This document shows positions 56,165 to 64,000 of a stretch of 64,000 nt of DNA, piece by piece (positions within the stretch are counted from its first letter, which is position 1; every line of letters starts with the position of its first letter). Below the pieces are notes generated by a model. That model was not told where the DNA came from and did no database searches. It was given only the letters and a program-made list of their open reading frames with translations. Origin of the DNA: Flavobacterium sp. KS-LB2 (lineage in GTDB: Bacteria; Bacteroidota; Bacteroidia; Flavobacteriales; Flavobacteriaceae); the NCBI RefSeq assembly GCF_036895565.1, contig NZ_CP145904.1, positions 2,108,001 to 2,172,000 on the forward strand, written 5' to 3'. The translations under genes and the position numbers were made by a program.

Positions 56165-56710
56165 ATGAAGAATACTTCAAAAGAATATGATGCAGTAATT
56201 GCGACTTGTCGTGCACTGTTTATCAACAAAATGAAAGATTATGGCTGTGCTTGGCGCATTTTAAGATTGCCTTCATTGACGGATCAAATCTACATTAAAG
56301 CCCAAAGAATTAGAAGCCTACAAGAAAATGAAGTTCGCAAAATTGATGAAGATGAATCAGGCGAATTCATCGGAATTATCAATTATTCTATTATGGCTTT
56401 GATTCAGTTGGAACTAGGCGTTGTGGATCAACCCGATTTAGACGTTGCAAAAGCAACCGAATTATACGATGCCAAAGTTAAATTGACCAAAGATTTAATG
56501 GAAGATAAAAATCATGATTATGGGGAAGCTTGGCGCGAAATGCGTGTGAGTTCACTAACCGATTTGATTTTACAAAAACTACTTCGTGTCAAACAAATTG
56601 AAGACAATAAAGGAAAAACATTAGTTTCTGAAGGAATCGATGCTAATTATCAGGACATGATAAATTACTCGGTTTTTGCTCTGATTCTAATGGGTTTTGG
56701 AAATAAATAA
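56165..56710 (+). CDS. DUF1599 protein with internal duplication
   Basis: A 181-residue protein built from two related halves, each with the DUF1599 pattern (Pfam PF07659): residues about 18-60 (INKMKDYGCAWRILRLPSLTDQIYIKAQRI) and about 118-160 (MEDKNHDYGEAWREMRVSSLTDLILQKLLRV). Both keep D-Y-G-x-A-W-R and S-L-T-D. I recall that this domain has also been called a nucleotide-modification-associated domain; no activity is established. Soluble. I use the ATG at 56165 because the earlier in-frame TTG is part of the promoter. It leads the DoxX gene by 21 bases. Confidence 0.88.
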   Translation: MKNTSKEYDAVIATCRALFINKMKDYGCAWRILRLPSLTDQIYIKAQRIRSLQENEVRKIDEDESGEFIGIINYSIMALIQLELGVVDQPDLDVAKATELYDAKVKLTKDLMEDKNHDYGEAWREMRVSSLTDLILQKLLRVKQIEDNKGKTLVSEGIDANYQDMINYSVFALILMGFGNK

Positions 56711-56731
56711 TAAAAAAGCAATCGCAAAAAA

Positions 56732-57832
56732 ATGAAAAATATAACTACTCAATTTTCTAGAATTTTCGTTGGAATCCTATTCATTATCTCCGGATTAATC
56801 AAGCTGAATGACCCTATTGGTTTCTCCTATAAATTAGCTGAATATTTCAGTGAACCTGTTTTCAACATGCCGTTTTTTGTTCCGTTTGCATTAGGAATCG
56901 CTTTATTTTTAGTCATTTTGGAAGTGGTTTTGGGTATTATGTTGCTCATTGGTTACAAAACCAAATTCACTATTTGGAGTTTACTAATCCTGATTGTATT
57001 GTTTACTTTCCTGACTTTTTATTCCGCTTATTTTAATGTGGTAAAAGACTGTGGTTGTTTTGGAGACGCTTTAAAACTGACTCCTTGGCAATCGTTTACT
57101 AAGGATATCGTTTTACTTTTCTTTATTCTGATATTATTTTTCAATCAAAACTTAGTAAAACCGTTGTTTAGTAACAACGTACAAAACATAGTTATTTACG
57201 CCAGTATCGTTCTATCCTCATTGATGGGTGTTTGGGTTTTAAACCATTTGCCATTGATCGATTTCAGACCTTACAAAGTAGGAAACAACATTCAACAAGG
57301 AATGCGAATCCCTGATGGAGCCGAAAAATCAGTGGTTGAGATGGTCTTTATTTACAAAGTGGGTGGTGTCGATAAAGAATTTACCGAAAAAGATTTAATG
57401 TCAATTCCAGAAGGTGCCGTATTTGTAGACCGAAAAGACAAAGTTATCACAGAAGGTTACGTGCCGCCAATACATGATTTCACAATGGAGAAAGACGGTT
57501 CTGATTACAAAGATGAGTTTCTAAATGAACCTAAACTGATAATGATAACCGCTTATGATTTAGTAAAAGCCGATTACAGTGGAATGGAAAAATTGGAAAA
57601 ACTGAATCAGGATGCTAAAGCAAAAGGATATAAAGTGGTTGCAATGACCGCTTCTTCACCAGAAGAAATAGCTGCTGCAAAAAAACAATTCGGTTTAACA
57701 TTTGACTTCTATTTTTGCGATGCCATAACCGTAAAAACCATCGAAAGAGCCAATCCAAGTATTGTAATACTTGAAAAAGGAACCATCAGACAAAAGGTTC
57801 ATCACAACGATCTCAAAGATTTAAAACTATAA
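56732..57832 (+). CDS. BT_3928-type DoxX family membrane protein
   Basis: A 366-residue inner-membrane protein. Residues about 5-170 form a DoxX-like four-helix domain (FVGILFIISGLIKLNDPIGFSYKL) containing the motif KDCGCFGDAL, with a CxC pair like that of MauE/DoxX redox proteins. The C-terminal soluble part (about 265-366) is thioredoxin-like in outline (AMTASSPEEIAAAKKQFGLTFDFYFCD) but has no CxxC. It ends before a terminator. The adjacent thioredoxin-like gene suggests thiol redox work at the membrane; this is inference. Confidence 0.85.
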   Translation: MKNITTQFSRIFVGILFIISGLIKLNDPIGFSYKLAEYFSEPVFNMPFFVPFALGIALFLVILEVVLGIMLLIGYKTKFTIWSLLILIVLFTFLTFYSAYFNVVKDCGCFGDALKLTPWQSFTKDIVLLFFILILFFNQNLVKPLFSNNVQNIVIYASIVLSSLMGVWVLNHLPLIDFRPYKVGNNIQQGMRIPDGAEKSVVEMVFIYKVGGVDKEFTEKDLMSIPEGAVFVDRKDKVITEGYVPPIHDFTMEKDGSDYKDEFLNEPKLIMITAYDLVKADYSGMEKLEKLNQDAKAKGYKVVAMTASSPEEIAAAKKQFGLTFDFYFCDAITVKTIERANPSIVILEKGTIRQKVHHNDLKDLKL

Positions 57833-57847
57833 ATTCAATATAAAATT

Positions 57848-57892
57848 CAAAGTCGTAAAGTCCAAAACAGGAAACTTTACGACTTTGTTTTT
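57848..57892 (+). terminator. Terminator after the DoxX gene
   Basis: CAAAGTCGTAAAGT (57848-57861) with ACTTTACGACTTTG (57874-57887), followed by a T-run. Confidence 0.88.
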
Positions 57893-58034
57893 TAAAAGAT
57901 AAACAAACGGTATTACATAATCCCGTGATTCAAAATCACTCCATTATTTTTATACTATAACGATATTGTTTTATCATTTTCGAATAATGCTTTCAAAATT
58001 TCTTATTCTGTATAACGCATTCAAATTGTTTGTT

Positions 58035-58042
58035 TAACTTTG
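58035..58042 (+). promoter_or_regulatory. -7 promoter element for the thioredoxin-like gene
   Basis: TAACTTTG, overlapping an in-frame TTG that is not the start; the ATG is at 58061. Confidence 0.5.
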
Positions 58043-58060
58043 TTAAAAAACAATCCAATA

Positions 58061-58558
58061 ATGAAAAAAATACTAGCATTACTAATTGCGTTTATAACAT
58101 TCTCCTGTACCTCAAATGCGCAAAAAACTGAATTCTCCAAAAAAGCTTTATCTGAAACTCTTTTAGCTACCGATGGAAGTCAAGTCGCTTTTAAAGATAT
58201 TTTAAAAAAATACAAAGGAAAAACCTTGGTAATAGAAGTTTGGGCTTCTTGGTGTGGTGATTGTGTCAAAGCAATGCCTAAACTAAAAGAACTTCAAGCT
58301 AATAATCCTGATGTTGCGTACTTATTCATTTCAATGGATAAAACTGCTGATAAATGGAAAGCTGGAATTGAAAAACACGATTTAAAAGGAGGCCATTTCA
58401 TGGCAAATGACCAAATGAAAGGCGTTTTTGCAAAAGCTGTCGATGTAGATTGGATTCCAAGATATATTATTCTTGACAAAAATGGAAAAATTGTTTTGTA
58501 CCGCGCTATAGAAACTGACTTTGATAAAATCAATGAAACACTGAGAAACTTAAAATAA
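58061..58558 (+). CDS. TlpA-like thioredoxin, exported
   Basis: A 165-residue envelope protein with a signal peptide or lipoprotein leader (LLIAFITFSC, cysteine 16). The thioredoxin fold carries the redox pair C65/C68 in WASWCGDCVKAMP; DWIPRYIILDKNGKI holds the cis-proline strand. TlpA/ResA-like proteins reduce disulfides, for example in cytochrome maturation. It starts at the ATG at 58061; an earlier TTG (58040) is in the promoter. The next gene is tpiA. Confidence 0.92.
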   Translation: MKKILALLIAFITFSCTSNAQKTEFSKKALSETLLATDGSQVAFKDILKKYKGKTLVIEVWASWCGDCVKAMPKLKELQANNPDVAYLFISMDKTADKWKAGIEKHDLKGGHFMANDQMKGVFAKAVDVDWIPRYIILDKNGKIVLYRAIETDFDKINETLRNLK

Positions 58559-58623
58559 TACCGTGTACTATTCAATTACAATTTTGATAAAAATAACCAA
58601 AAACTAAATATAATACAACTAAA

Positions 58624-59376
58624 ATGAGAAAGAAGATTGTTGCCGGAAACTGGAAAATGCATAAAAATGCAGAGCAAACTGAAGATTTATTGAATGAATT
58701 AATAGCAAAAATACCAACTGATACAAAAGCAAAAGTAATAGTAGCTCCAACATTTGTAAACTTGGCTTCTGCTGTTGATCATTTAGAATTCACAAATATT
58801 GATGTTGCTGCACAAAACGTACATCAAGCAGAAAGTGGTGCTTTTACTGGTGAAATTTCAGCTGATATGTTAAAAAGTGTTGGTGTAGATATTGTAATTC
58901 TGGGACATTCAGAACGTAGAGCTATTTTCAATGAAACGGATGATTTAATTGCTAATAAAGTTAATACAGCTTTAGAGCATGATATGATGGTTATTTTTTG
59001 CTTTGGTGAAGAATTAAAAGACCGTCAATCAAAAAATCATTTTAATGTGGTAGAAAACCAATTGCGAGATGGTTTGTTTCATATTGAATCAAAAGATTGG
59101 GACAGTATTGTTTTGGCCTATGAGCCAGTTTGGGCAATTGGAACAGGAGAAACAGCTTCTCCGGAACAAGCACAAGAAATGCATGAATTCATCAGAGAAA
59201 CAGTTCGTAAGGCTTTTGGAAGTGAAATCGCAGAAAACGTATCTATCCTTTATGGAGGAAGTGTAAAACCTGAAAATGCAAAAGAAATTTTCTCCAAACC
59301 AGATGTAGACGGAGGCCTTATTGGTGGTGCTGCACTAAAAGCAGATGATTTTGTAGCTATTGTAAATGCTATCTAA
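58624..59376 (+). CDS. tpiA: Triosephosphate isomerase
   Basis: A 250-residue TIM-barrel glycolytic enzyme interconverting dihydroxyacetone phosphate and glyceraldehyde-3-phosphate. N9 and K11 in GNWKMHKN, the catalytic histidine in LGHSERRAIF, the catalytic glutamate in LAYEPVWAIGTG and phosphate-binding VSILYGGSVKPENA and GGLIGGAAL are all present. Full length. Cytoplasmic. Ends at a strong convergent terminator. Confidence 0.98.
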   Translation: MRKKIVAGNWKMHKNAEQTEDLLNELIAKIPTDTKAKVIVAPTFVNLASAVDHLEFTNIDVAAQNVHQAESGAFTGEISADMLKSVGVDIVILGHSERRAIFNETDDLIANKVNTALEHDMMVIFCFGEELKDRQSKNHFNVVENQLRDGLFHIESKDWDSIVLAYEPVWAIGTGETASPEQAQEMHEFIRETVRKAFGSEIAENVSILYGGSVKPENAKEIFSKPDVDGGLIGGAALKADDFVAIVNAI

Positions 59377-59396
59377 ATTTCATATTTAAACTTCAT

Positions 59397-59430
59397 AAAA
59401 AAAGCGGTGATTCATTTCACCGCTTTTTTT
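59397..59430. terminator. Bidirectional terminator between tpiA and the porin gene
   Basis: AAAGCGGTGA (59401-59410) with TCACCGCTTT (59417-59426), an A-run before and a T-run after. Confidence 0.9.
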
Positions 59431-59431
59431 T

Positions 59432-60655
59432 TTAAATTCCTATTTCTACCTGAAAACGTAAATACCAATTGTTCTTAGTCCTTCCGTCAAAATAACTTAA
59501 AGTATCAAAAGTCAATTCGCTTTGTAATTTAAAAGTATGTTCCCAAATATATTTGGTTAAACCTAACGTATATTGTTTCGAATTTGGAGCCAAAGTTCTA
59601 ATATCCTCTCCTACTTTTTGAGTAGAATACCTACCAATAATTTCATAGTTTGAAGGAAAATTATAACTCAACTGATGATCAAATCCATTCCCTACATAAG
59701 CATAATTCGATTGTGAACTATCGTCTGGATTTACAGTCACAGCATTTGTAGCAGTAGTTCTCGACATATAACTTGACATTGCTGCCCAGCCATTATATTT
59801 TAACATCGCATCCAGCATAACTGATTTCATAGTCCGTTCTTCAAACAAATCATTTCCTAATTGCCCTTGTGTTCTTTTGGCATGATTATTTTGCTGAAAA
59901 GCTCCCGAAAGCATCAATTTCGGTTTTTTCTCCCTCACAATATCTCCTTCAAAATAGGTTCCATCTTTAGAAAACGCTCCAAACGGCAATAACTCCACTT
60001 TTCCCGTTACGGCAACTCCTGCATCAGCATTCCCTGTTATATTACGCCCTTCACCAGTAGAAACTGCCGTCTTAAAATTATAGGAAAATTTATCTTTAAA
60101 TTCATTTAAATTGTGAATTTGAAAACCAAAATCCCTATCGATAGTAAATCGGGCATTGTTGATGGATCTGTCAGTTAACTGTAAACCTCCTGATGAATTC
60201 ACACGCTGACGGTTTCCAGGTAATTTTGTTTGACCAAAACTGATATTCCAATGTTTATTGGGTCTGTAAAAAACTACCGCATCTCGAATGATATTAATGT
60301 TCTCGCCTTCTTTAATTTCTCCCACGTCGCCCGGGGCAAATGACAATTGGATAGCGTACAAAAACTTTGGAGTTCCTACATATCCGTCTAATCGCAAACG
60401 CAAGCGTCTGATTTGTCCATCATAAACACCATCTTCACCTTCATTTTCGGTATATGTTACTCTGTTTTGCATTCGAAAACGAATATTCAATTGGTATAAA
60501 CTGTCTGGAGAGGTAATTCCGATTCCCTTACCAAAGCTGTAATAAGGAAGTGCCGATAATTTTAAGTCATTATCGTGTTTATTCTGTTTTATAGTAACTT
60601 GCCCATTGCTGGTAATACTAGAGATGAAAATAAAAAATAAAATAATTTTTTTCAT
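59432..60655 (-). CDS. Porin of the OprO/OprP (phosphate-selective) family
   Basis: A 407-residue outer-membrane beta-barrel with a signal peptide (about residues 1-19, SNGQ). It matches the Bacteroidota porin family (Pfam PF07396): YQLNIRFRMQNRVTY, IRRLRLRLDGYVGTPKFLYAIQLSFAPGD, NIIRDAVVFYRPNKHWNISFGQTKLPGNRQRVNSSG. It ends in a beta strand with WYLRFQVEIGI. It probably carries anions or phosphate; specificity cannot be told. It has a divergent neighbour, prmA. Confidence 0.9.
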   Translation of the reverse strand: MKKIILFFIFISSITSNGQVTIKQNKHDNDLKLSALPYYSFGKGIGITSPDSLYQLNIRFRMQNRVTYTENEGEDGVYDGQIRRLRLRLDGYVGTPKFLYAIQLSFAPGDVGEIKEGENINIIRDAVVFYRPNKHWNISFGQTKLPGNRQRVNSSGGLQLTDRSINNARFTIDRDFGFQIHNLNEFKDKFSYNFKTAVSTGEGRNITGNADAGVAVTGKVELLPFGAFSKDGTYFEGDIVREKKPKLMLSGAFQQNNHAKRTQGQLGNDLFEERTMKSVMLDAMLKYNGWAAMSSYMSRTTATNAVTVNPDDSSQSNYAYVGNGFDHQLSYNFPSNYEIIGRYSTQKVGEDIRTLAPNSKQYTLGLTKYIWEHTFKLQSELTFDTLSYFDGRTKNNWYLRFQVEIGI

Positions 60656-60678
60656 TGTAAGGTTGTGTGTTAGTTCTG

Positions 60679-60706
60679 CAAATGTAAAATAAAATTTAAT
60701 TTACAA
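60679..60706 (-). promoter_or_regulatory. Porin gene promoter
   Basis: Minus-strand TACATTTG (60679-60686) with a TTG 17 bases upstream (60704-60706). Confidence 0.6.
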
Positions 60707-60728
60707 ATGCGATTTAAATAGTGATTGT

Positions 60729-60736
60729 TACCTTTG
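60729..60736 (+). promoter_or_regulatory. -7 promoter element for prmA
   Basis: TACCTTTG, 14 bases before the ATG at 60751. An earlier in-frame GTG at 60721 lies ahead of the promoter and cannot be the start. Confidence 0.5.
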
Positions 60737-60750
60737 CAAAAAAAAGAAGT

Positions 60751-61584
60751 ATGTCAAACATTTATATTGGGTATCATTTCACTATTGAGCCAAAAGAATT
60801 AGGATCAGAAATACTAATTGCTGAATTAGGAGAAAGAGCATTTGAGAGTTTTACAGAAACTGAAACGGGTATTTCTGCTTTTGTACAAAAGGATTTATGG
60901 GATGAAATGATTCTTGATGACATTCATATTTTACAATCTGAGGAATTTACAATCGATTATACATTCGAAGAAATCGAACAAGTAAACTGGAATGAAGAAT
61001 GGGAAAAGAATTTTGAAGCGATTGATGTAGATGGAAACTGTCATGTACGTGCGCCTTTTCACCCAAAAACAGCTGCTGAATTTGATATTGTAATCGAACC
61101 AAAAATGAGTTTTGGAACAGGTCACCATGAGACTACACACATGATGATTCAGCATTTATTAGAAATAGATGTTACTGGAATGAAAACCCTTGATATGGGA
61201 TGTGGAACTGCCATTTTAGCAATACTTGCCGAGATGAAAGGTGCTCAACCTATTGATGCCATTGATATTGATAACTGGTGTTATTTGAATTCTATAGAAA
61301 ATGCACAACGCAATAATTGTAAGCATATTACAGTTTATGAAGGAGAAGCAGCATTATTAGCAGGTAAAAAATACGATTTGATTATTGCTAATATCAACAG
61401 AAATATTTTGTTGAACGATATGCAAAGTTATGTAGACAGTTTAAATCCTAATGGAACATTATTGTTAAGCGGTTTTTATAACGAGGACATTCCAATAATA
61501 GACGCTTCTTGTACTGAGAAAGGCTTAACATATGTTAAAAAACTGGAAAGAAACAATTGGGTGTCTTTAAAATATGTAAATTAG
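60751..61584 (+). CDS. prmA: Ribosomal protein L11 methyltransferase
   Basis: A 277-residue SAM-dependent methyltransferase that trimethylates ribosomal protein L11. N-terminal substrate-recognition domain (SNIYIGYHFTIEPKELG), linker NWNEEWEKNFEAIDVDG and the catalytic domain with FGTGHHETTHMMIQHLL, LDMGCGTAILAILAEMKGA (SAM loop) and IIANINRNILL with the PrmA NxNR-type motif. Full length. Cytoplasmic. clpS follows 45 bases later. Confidence 0.96.
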   Translation: MSNIYIGYHFTIEPKELGSEILIAELGERAFESFTETETGISAFVQKDLWDEMILDDIHILQSEEFTIDYTFEEIEQVNWNEEWEKNFEAIDVDGNCHVRAPFHPKTAAEFDIVIEPKMSFGTGHHETTHMMIQHLLEIDVTGMKTLDMGCGTAILAILAEMKGAQPIDAIDIDNWCYLNSIENAQRNNCKHITVYEGEAALLAGKKYDLIIANINRNILLNDMQSYVDSLNPNGTLLLSGFYNEDIPIIDASCTEKGLTYVKKLERNNWVSLKYVN

Positions 61585-61629
61585 TAGTATTATTTTTTTA
61601 TTAATTACGAAAGTACAAAAACCTACAAA

Positions 61630-61905
61630 ATGAGTACTAAAGAAAAAGTAAGAGAAAGAGTAAGCCACAAAGAATCAGTTAGTTTAGACAATGAAATAGT
61701 AGTTTACAATGATGATGTAAACACTTTTGACCATGTCATAGATACTTTGATTCGTGTATGCGATCACACTCCAGAACAAGCTGAACAATGTTCCTTAATT
61801 GTACATTATAATGGCAAGTGTACCGTAAAAACTGGACCTTACGAAAAATTGAAACCCCAATGCACCCAATTATTAGAAGCAGGATTAAATGCGGAGATAA
61901 TTTAA
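61630..61905 (+). CDS. clpS: ATP-dependent Clp protease adaptor ClpS
   Basis: A 91-residue adaptor handing N-degron proteins to ClpAP/ClpCP. It has the core DNEIVVYNDDVNTFDHVIDTLIRVC, the EQAEQCSLIVHYNGKCTVKTG helix-strand and QCTQLLEAGLNAEI. The short basic N-terminal extension before the core is typical of the family. The Clp ATPase gene is not nearby. Co-transcribed with prmA. Confidence 0.96.
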   Translation: MSTKEKVRERVSHKESVSLDNEIVVYNDDVNTFDHVIDTLIRVCDHTPEQAEQCSLIVHYNGKCTVKTGPYEKLKPQCTQLLEAGLNAEII

Positions 61906-61973
61906 CACCACAAAAAACATTCTCTCTAATAAATAAATTACTGTGAATAATTCAAAAACATTCTCTTTTATTC

Positions 61974-61981
61974 TATATTTG
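61974..61981 (+). promoter_or_regulatory. -7 promoter element for the desaturase-like gene
   Basis: TATATTTG, 19 bases before the ATG at 62001; no -33 TTG at the usual distance. Confidence 0.5.
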
Positions 61982-62000
61982 AATAAAAAAAAGTGTTTTT

Positions 62001-63272
62001 ATGGAAGAATACGGTAAAATTTTAGTTTTTGCAATGCCCATTTTTTTGATTTTAATTATCATCGAAAAAATATATGGGCATTACAAAGGGGAAGACACTG
62101 CACCTAATATGGATGCTGTTTCGAGCGTAAGTTCTGGAATGGTTAATTCCCTAAAAGATGTTTTGGGACTTAGCATAACAGTAGTTACCTACGATTGGAT
62201 TGTTTCTAAAATAGCTTTATTTGATCTTGAAGCAACTGTTTTTACTTATCTTATTGGATTTATAGCCATCGATTTTTATGGATATTGGAGTCATCGTTTG
62301 TCTCATCAAATTAACTTTTTATGGAACAAACATGCTATACATCACAGTAGTGAAGAATTCAATCTGGCTTGTGCTCTACGCCAACCCATTTCTAGTTTTG
62401 TCAATCTTTTTACCTTTTTATTGATTCCAGCCGCACTTTTAGGAGTTCCCTCCAAAGTTATTGCAATAACGCTTCCTATTCATTTATTTCTTCAATTTTG
62501 GTACCATACCAAGCACATTAAAAAAATTGGCTTTCTAGAAAACATACTGGTTTCTCCCTCACATCATAGAGTGCATCATGCCATTAATCCAGAATATATG
62601 GATAAAAACCATTCTCAAATATTTATTATTTGGGATAAGTTATTTGGTACTTTTCAAGCAGAATTAGAATCGGTTCCCCCAGTTTTTGGAATCACTCGAC
62701 CGGCTAGAACTTGGAATCCATTTCGGATTAACTTTCAGCATTTGTGGTTATTAATTACCGATGCATGGCACGCTGAAAACTGGAAAGACAAATTCACTAT
62801 TTGGTTTAAACCAACAGGCTGGCGTCCAGAAAATTTTGAAGAAAAATATCCGGTAACTAAAATCACCAATGTTTATGATTTTGAAAAATACGGTGTTCAA
62901 CATCCTAAAAAACTAATGTATTGGTCCTTATTTCAAGCTATTACTACTTTATTACTCATCAGTTATTTATATAATTCAATCGCGTTAATAGGTTTGCCAA
63001 ATGTATTTATTTACGGCGCATTCCTTTTCCTAACTGTTTACAGCTACACTGAATTAATGGATACCCGGAAAATTTCTATGTTTTGGGAAAGTATTCGTTT
63101 TGCATTCGGGATTGGACTGATTTTATATTTTGGTGATTGGTTTGGAATGAATCAACTCTTTCCTTTTGCCAGTTATATAATTGCTAGCTATCTTGTTTTG
63201 TCATTGCTAGTAACCATTTACTTTGTCAGCAGTAATTTTGAAAAAGAAACAATGATTGTAGCTCAATCTTAA
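62001..63272 (+). CDS. Sterol desaturase / fatty-acid hydroxylase superfamily protein
   Basis: A 423-residue inner-membrane di-iron protein. Membrane helices surround the histidine boxes HRLSH (98-102), HAIHHSSEEF (111-120) and the third box HHRVHHA (about 190), as in Pfam PF04116. The C-terminal part adds further membrane helices, giving a protein longer than the core domain. It inserts oxygen or a double bond into a lipid; the substrate is unknown. It leads the lysoplasmalogenase-like gene, 9 bases apart, so a shared role in membrane lipids is reasonable inference. Confidence 0.92.
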   Translation: MEEYGKILVFAMPIFLILIIIEKIYGHYKGEDTAPNMDAVSSVSSGMVNSLKDVLGLSITVVTYDWIVSKIALFDLEATVFTYLIGFIAIDFYGYWSHRLSHQINFLWNKHAIHHSSEEFNLACALRQPISSFVNLFTFLLIPAALLGVPSKVIAITLPIHLFLQFWYHTKHIKKIGFLENILVSPSHHRVHHAINPEYMDKNHSQIFIIWDKLFGTFQAELESVPPVFGITRPARTWNPFRINFQHLWLLITDAWHAENWKDKFTIWFKPTGWRPENFEEKYPVTKITNVYDFEKYGVQHPKKLMYWSLFQAITTLLLISYLYNSIALIGLPNVFIYGAFLFLTVYSYTELMDTRKISMFWESIRFAFGIGLILYFGDWFGMNQLFPFASYIIASYLVLSLLVTIYFVSSNFEKETMIVAQS

Positions 63273-63281
63273 AAACAACAT

Positions 63282-63953
63282 ATGAAGAGTAACATAATAG
63301 CAAAAAGTTACATCGGGTTTAGCCTTGTTTATCTATTGATAATTCTCTTAGGGAGAGAAGATATTGTTTGGTTCTTAAAACCATTTTTATTGCCTTTTCT
63401 AATTCTGGCAGTTTTTCTACATGAAAGATTCACTACCAAGAAAGTTCTTTTAACTGCCTTGACTTTGTCATGGATAGGTGATATTATTTTGATGTTTGCT
63501 GACAAAGGAGAGTTATATTTTATAGCAGGATTGATAGCCTTTCTTCTTTCGCATATTTTCTATATTGTACTATTCAGCAAGCAATTAAAAATTTATTTAA
63601 AGAAAAGCAAAATGATTTTTTGGATAGGAGTTACCGCAATTGCCTTTTATTTAATCGTAATGATGCTTCTTTTATTGCCAAGTTTGGGAGACTTAAAAAT
63701 CCCTGTTTTTGTTTACGCGCTTACAATTTCAATTATGTTATTATTTGCCTTGAAAGGCTTTATGAACTGGCACAAACCTGCCAGCATATATATTCTAATT
63801 GGAGCTATTGTTTTTGTGGCTTCTGATAGCATTTTGGCGTTTGATAAATTTTATGCACCAATACAGTATAGCTCATTTCTGATTATGACAACCTACTTAA
63901 CTGCGCAATACTTGATTGTTATAGGAATTTTGGAATTAAACAAAAAAAAGTAG
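63282..63953 (+). CDS. Lysoplasmalogenase / YhhN family membrane protein
   Basis: A 223-residue protein with about eight membrane helices, matching the YhhN/TMEM86 family (Pfam PF07947): FLKPFLLPFLILAVF, LLTALTLSWIGDIILMFADKGELYFIAGLIAFLLSHIFYIVLF, and the closing VASDSILAFDKF...TTYLTAQYLIVIGI. The conserved acidic residues in the helices (GDI, ASDSI) are present. Animal TMEM86B cleaves the vinyl-ether bond of lysoplasmalogens; bacterial substrates are uncertain. It probably shares an operon with the desaturase-like gene. Confidence 0.9.
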   Translation: MKSNIIAKSYIGFSLVYLLIILLGREDIVWFLKPFLLPFLILAVFLHERFTTKKVLLTALTLSWIGDIILMFADKGELYFIAGLIAFLLSHIFYIVLFSKQLKIYLKKSKMIFWIGVTAIAFYLIVMMLLLLPSLGDLKIPVFVYALTISIMLLFALKGFMNWHKPASIYILIGAIVFVASDSILAFDKFYAPIQYSSFLIMTTYLTAQYLIVIGILELNKKK

Positions 63954-63978
63954 CATTTCATTCGAAAATGCTACTTTT
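63946..63978 (+). terminator. Terminator overlapping the last stop codon
   Basis: AAAGTAGCATTT (63947-63958) pairs with AAATGCTACTTT (63966-63977). The TAG stop of the preceding gene lies in the first arm. Confidence 0.88.
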
Positions 63979-64000
63979 ATAGTGTTATCTGTTTTATTAA

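Overview
The window is about 64 kb of AT-rich chromosome from a member of the Bacteroidota, most likely Flavobacterium or a close relative in the Flavobacteriaceae. The evidence is the set of lineage-typical families (DUF4835, DUF6495, DUF6913, BT_3928-type DoxX protein, Oar-like TonB-dependent receptor, Bacteroidota-type RpoZ), repeated -7 promoter elements of the form TAnnTTTG, the near absence of Shine-Dalgarno sequences, and many signal peptides and lipoprotein leaders. Species cannot be decided by eye. I see no rRNA, tRNA, CRISPR array, insertion sequence or prophage, and no gene-free stretch longer than 300 bases.

Layout. 1-3050: the left edge cuts a large, very AT-rich gene encoding two S1-like domains and a Schlafen-type AlbA_2 domain; it is followed by a strongly folded, attC-like element and is the only clearly accessory part. 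3050-8420: a serine hydrolase with altered catalytic motifs, a small unknown protein, and the agmatine-to-putrescine pair aguB and aguA, separated by an inverted beta-propeller lipoprotein gene. 8500-15440: M1 peptidase, aldose epimerase, acetyltransferase, outer-membrane protein, VF530 protein, histidine phosphatase, smpB and a self-regulated XRE-Fic gene. 15490-24320: pcm, an oxidoreductase, 3-hydroxyacyl-CoA dehydrogenase, DUF1015, a YggS-type PLP protein, an exonuclease/GIY-YIG fusion, a K+ channel, miaA and an acyl-ACP thioesterase. 24520-37370 is almost entirely minus strand: a two-component pair, coaE, a glycosyltransferase, two different enoyl reductases (fabI, fabV), recN, DUF4835, coaBC, rpoZ, bamD, dapA and DUF6913. 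37420-42510: a 5'-nucleotidase split into two genes in reverse domain order, a membrane protein, ligA and DUF6495. 42620-52770: an Oar-like receptor, the rpsF-rpsR-rplI operon, an orphan LytTR regulator, priA, DUF2147, a YihY protein and nadC. 53030-63950: a motif-repeat lipoprotein, CIA30, rlmH, folP, a DUF1599 duplication, DoxX/BT_3928, a thioredoxin-like protein, tpiA, a porin, prmA, clpS, a sterol-desaturase-like protein and a lysoplasmalogenase-like protein.

How the genes work together. Most are housekeeping genes: coenzyme A (coaBC, coaE), NAD (nadC), folate (folP), lysine and cell-wall precursors (dapA), fatty acids (fabI, fabV, thioesterase), translation and ribosome quality control (rpsF, rpsR, rplI, smpB, rlmH, prmA, miaA, clpS), DNA maintenance (recN, ligA, priA) and envelope assembly (bamD, DUF4835, TonB receptor, porin).

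The most unusual signals are the S1-S1-AlbA_2 gene with its folded 3' element, a family of about 80-96 bp dispersed intergenic repeats (four copies, two of them weak), a perfect palindrome on the Fic promoter, a tandem His/His/Cys motif lipoprotein, and promoters placed so that smpB and the histidine kinase mRNAs may be leaderless. Several apparent TTG or GTG starts lie on or just upstream of TAnnTTTG promoter elements; the true start is a downstream ATG in those genes.
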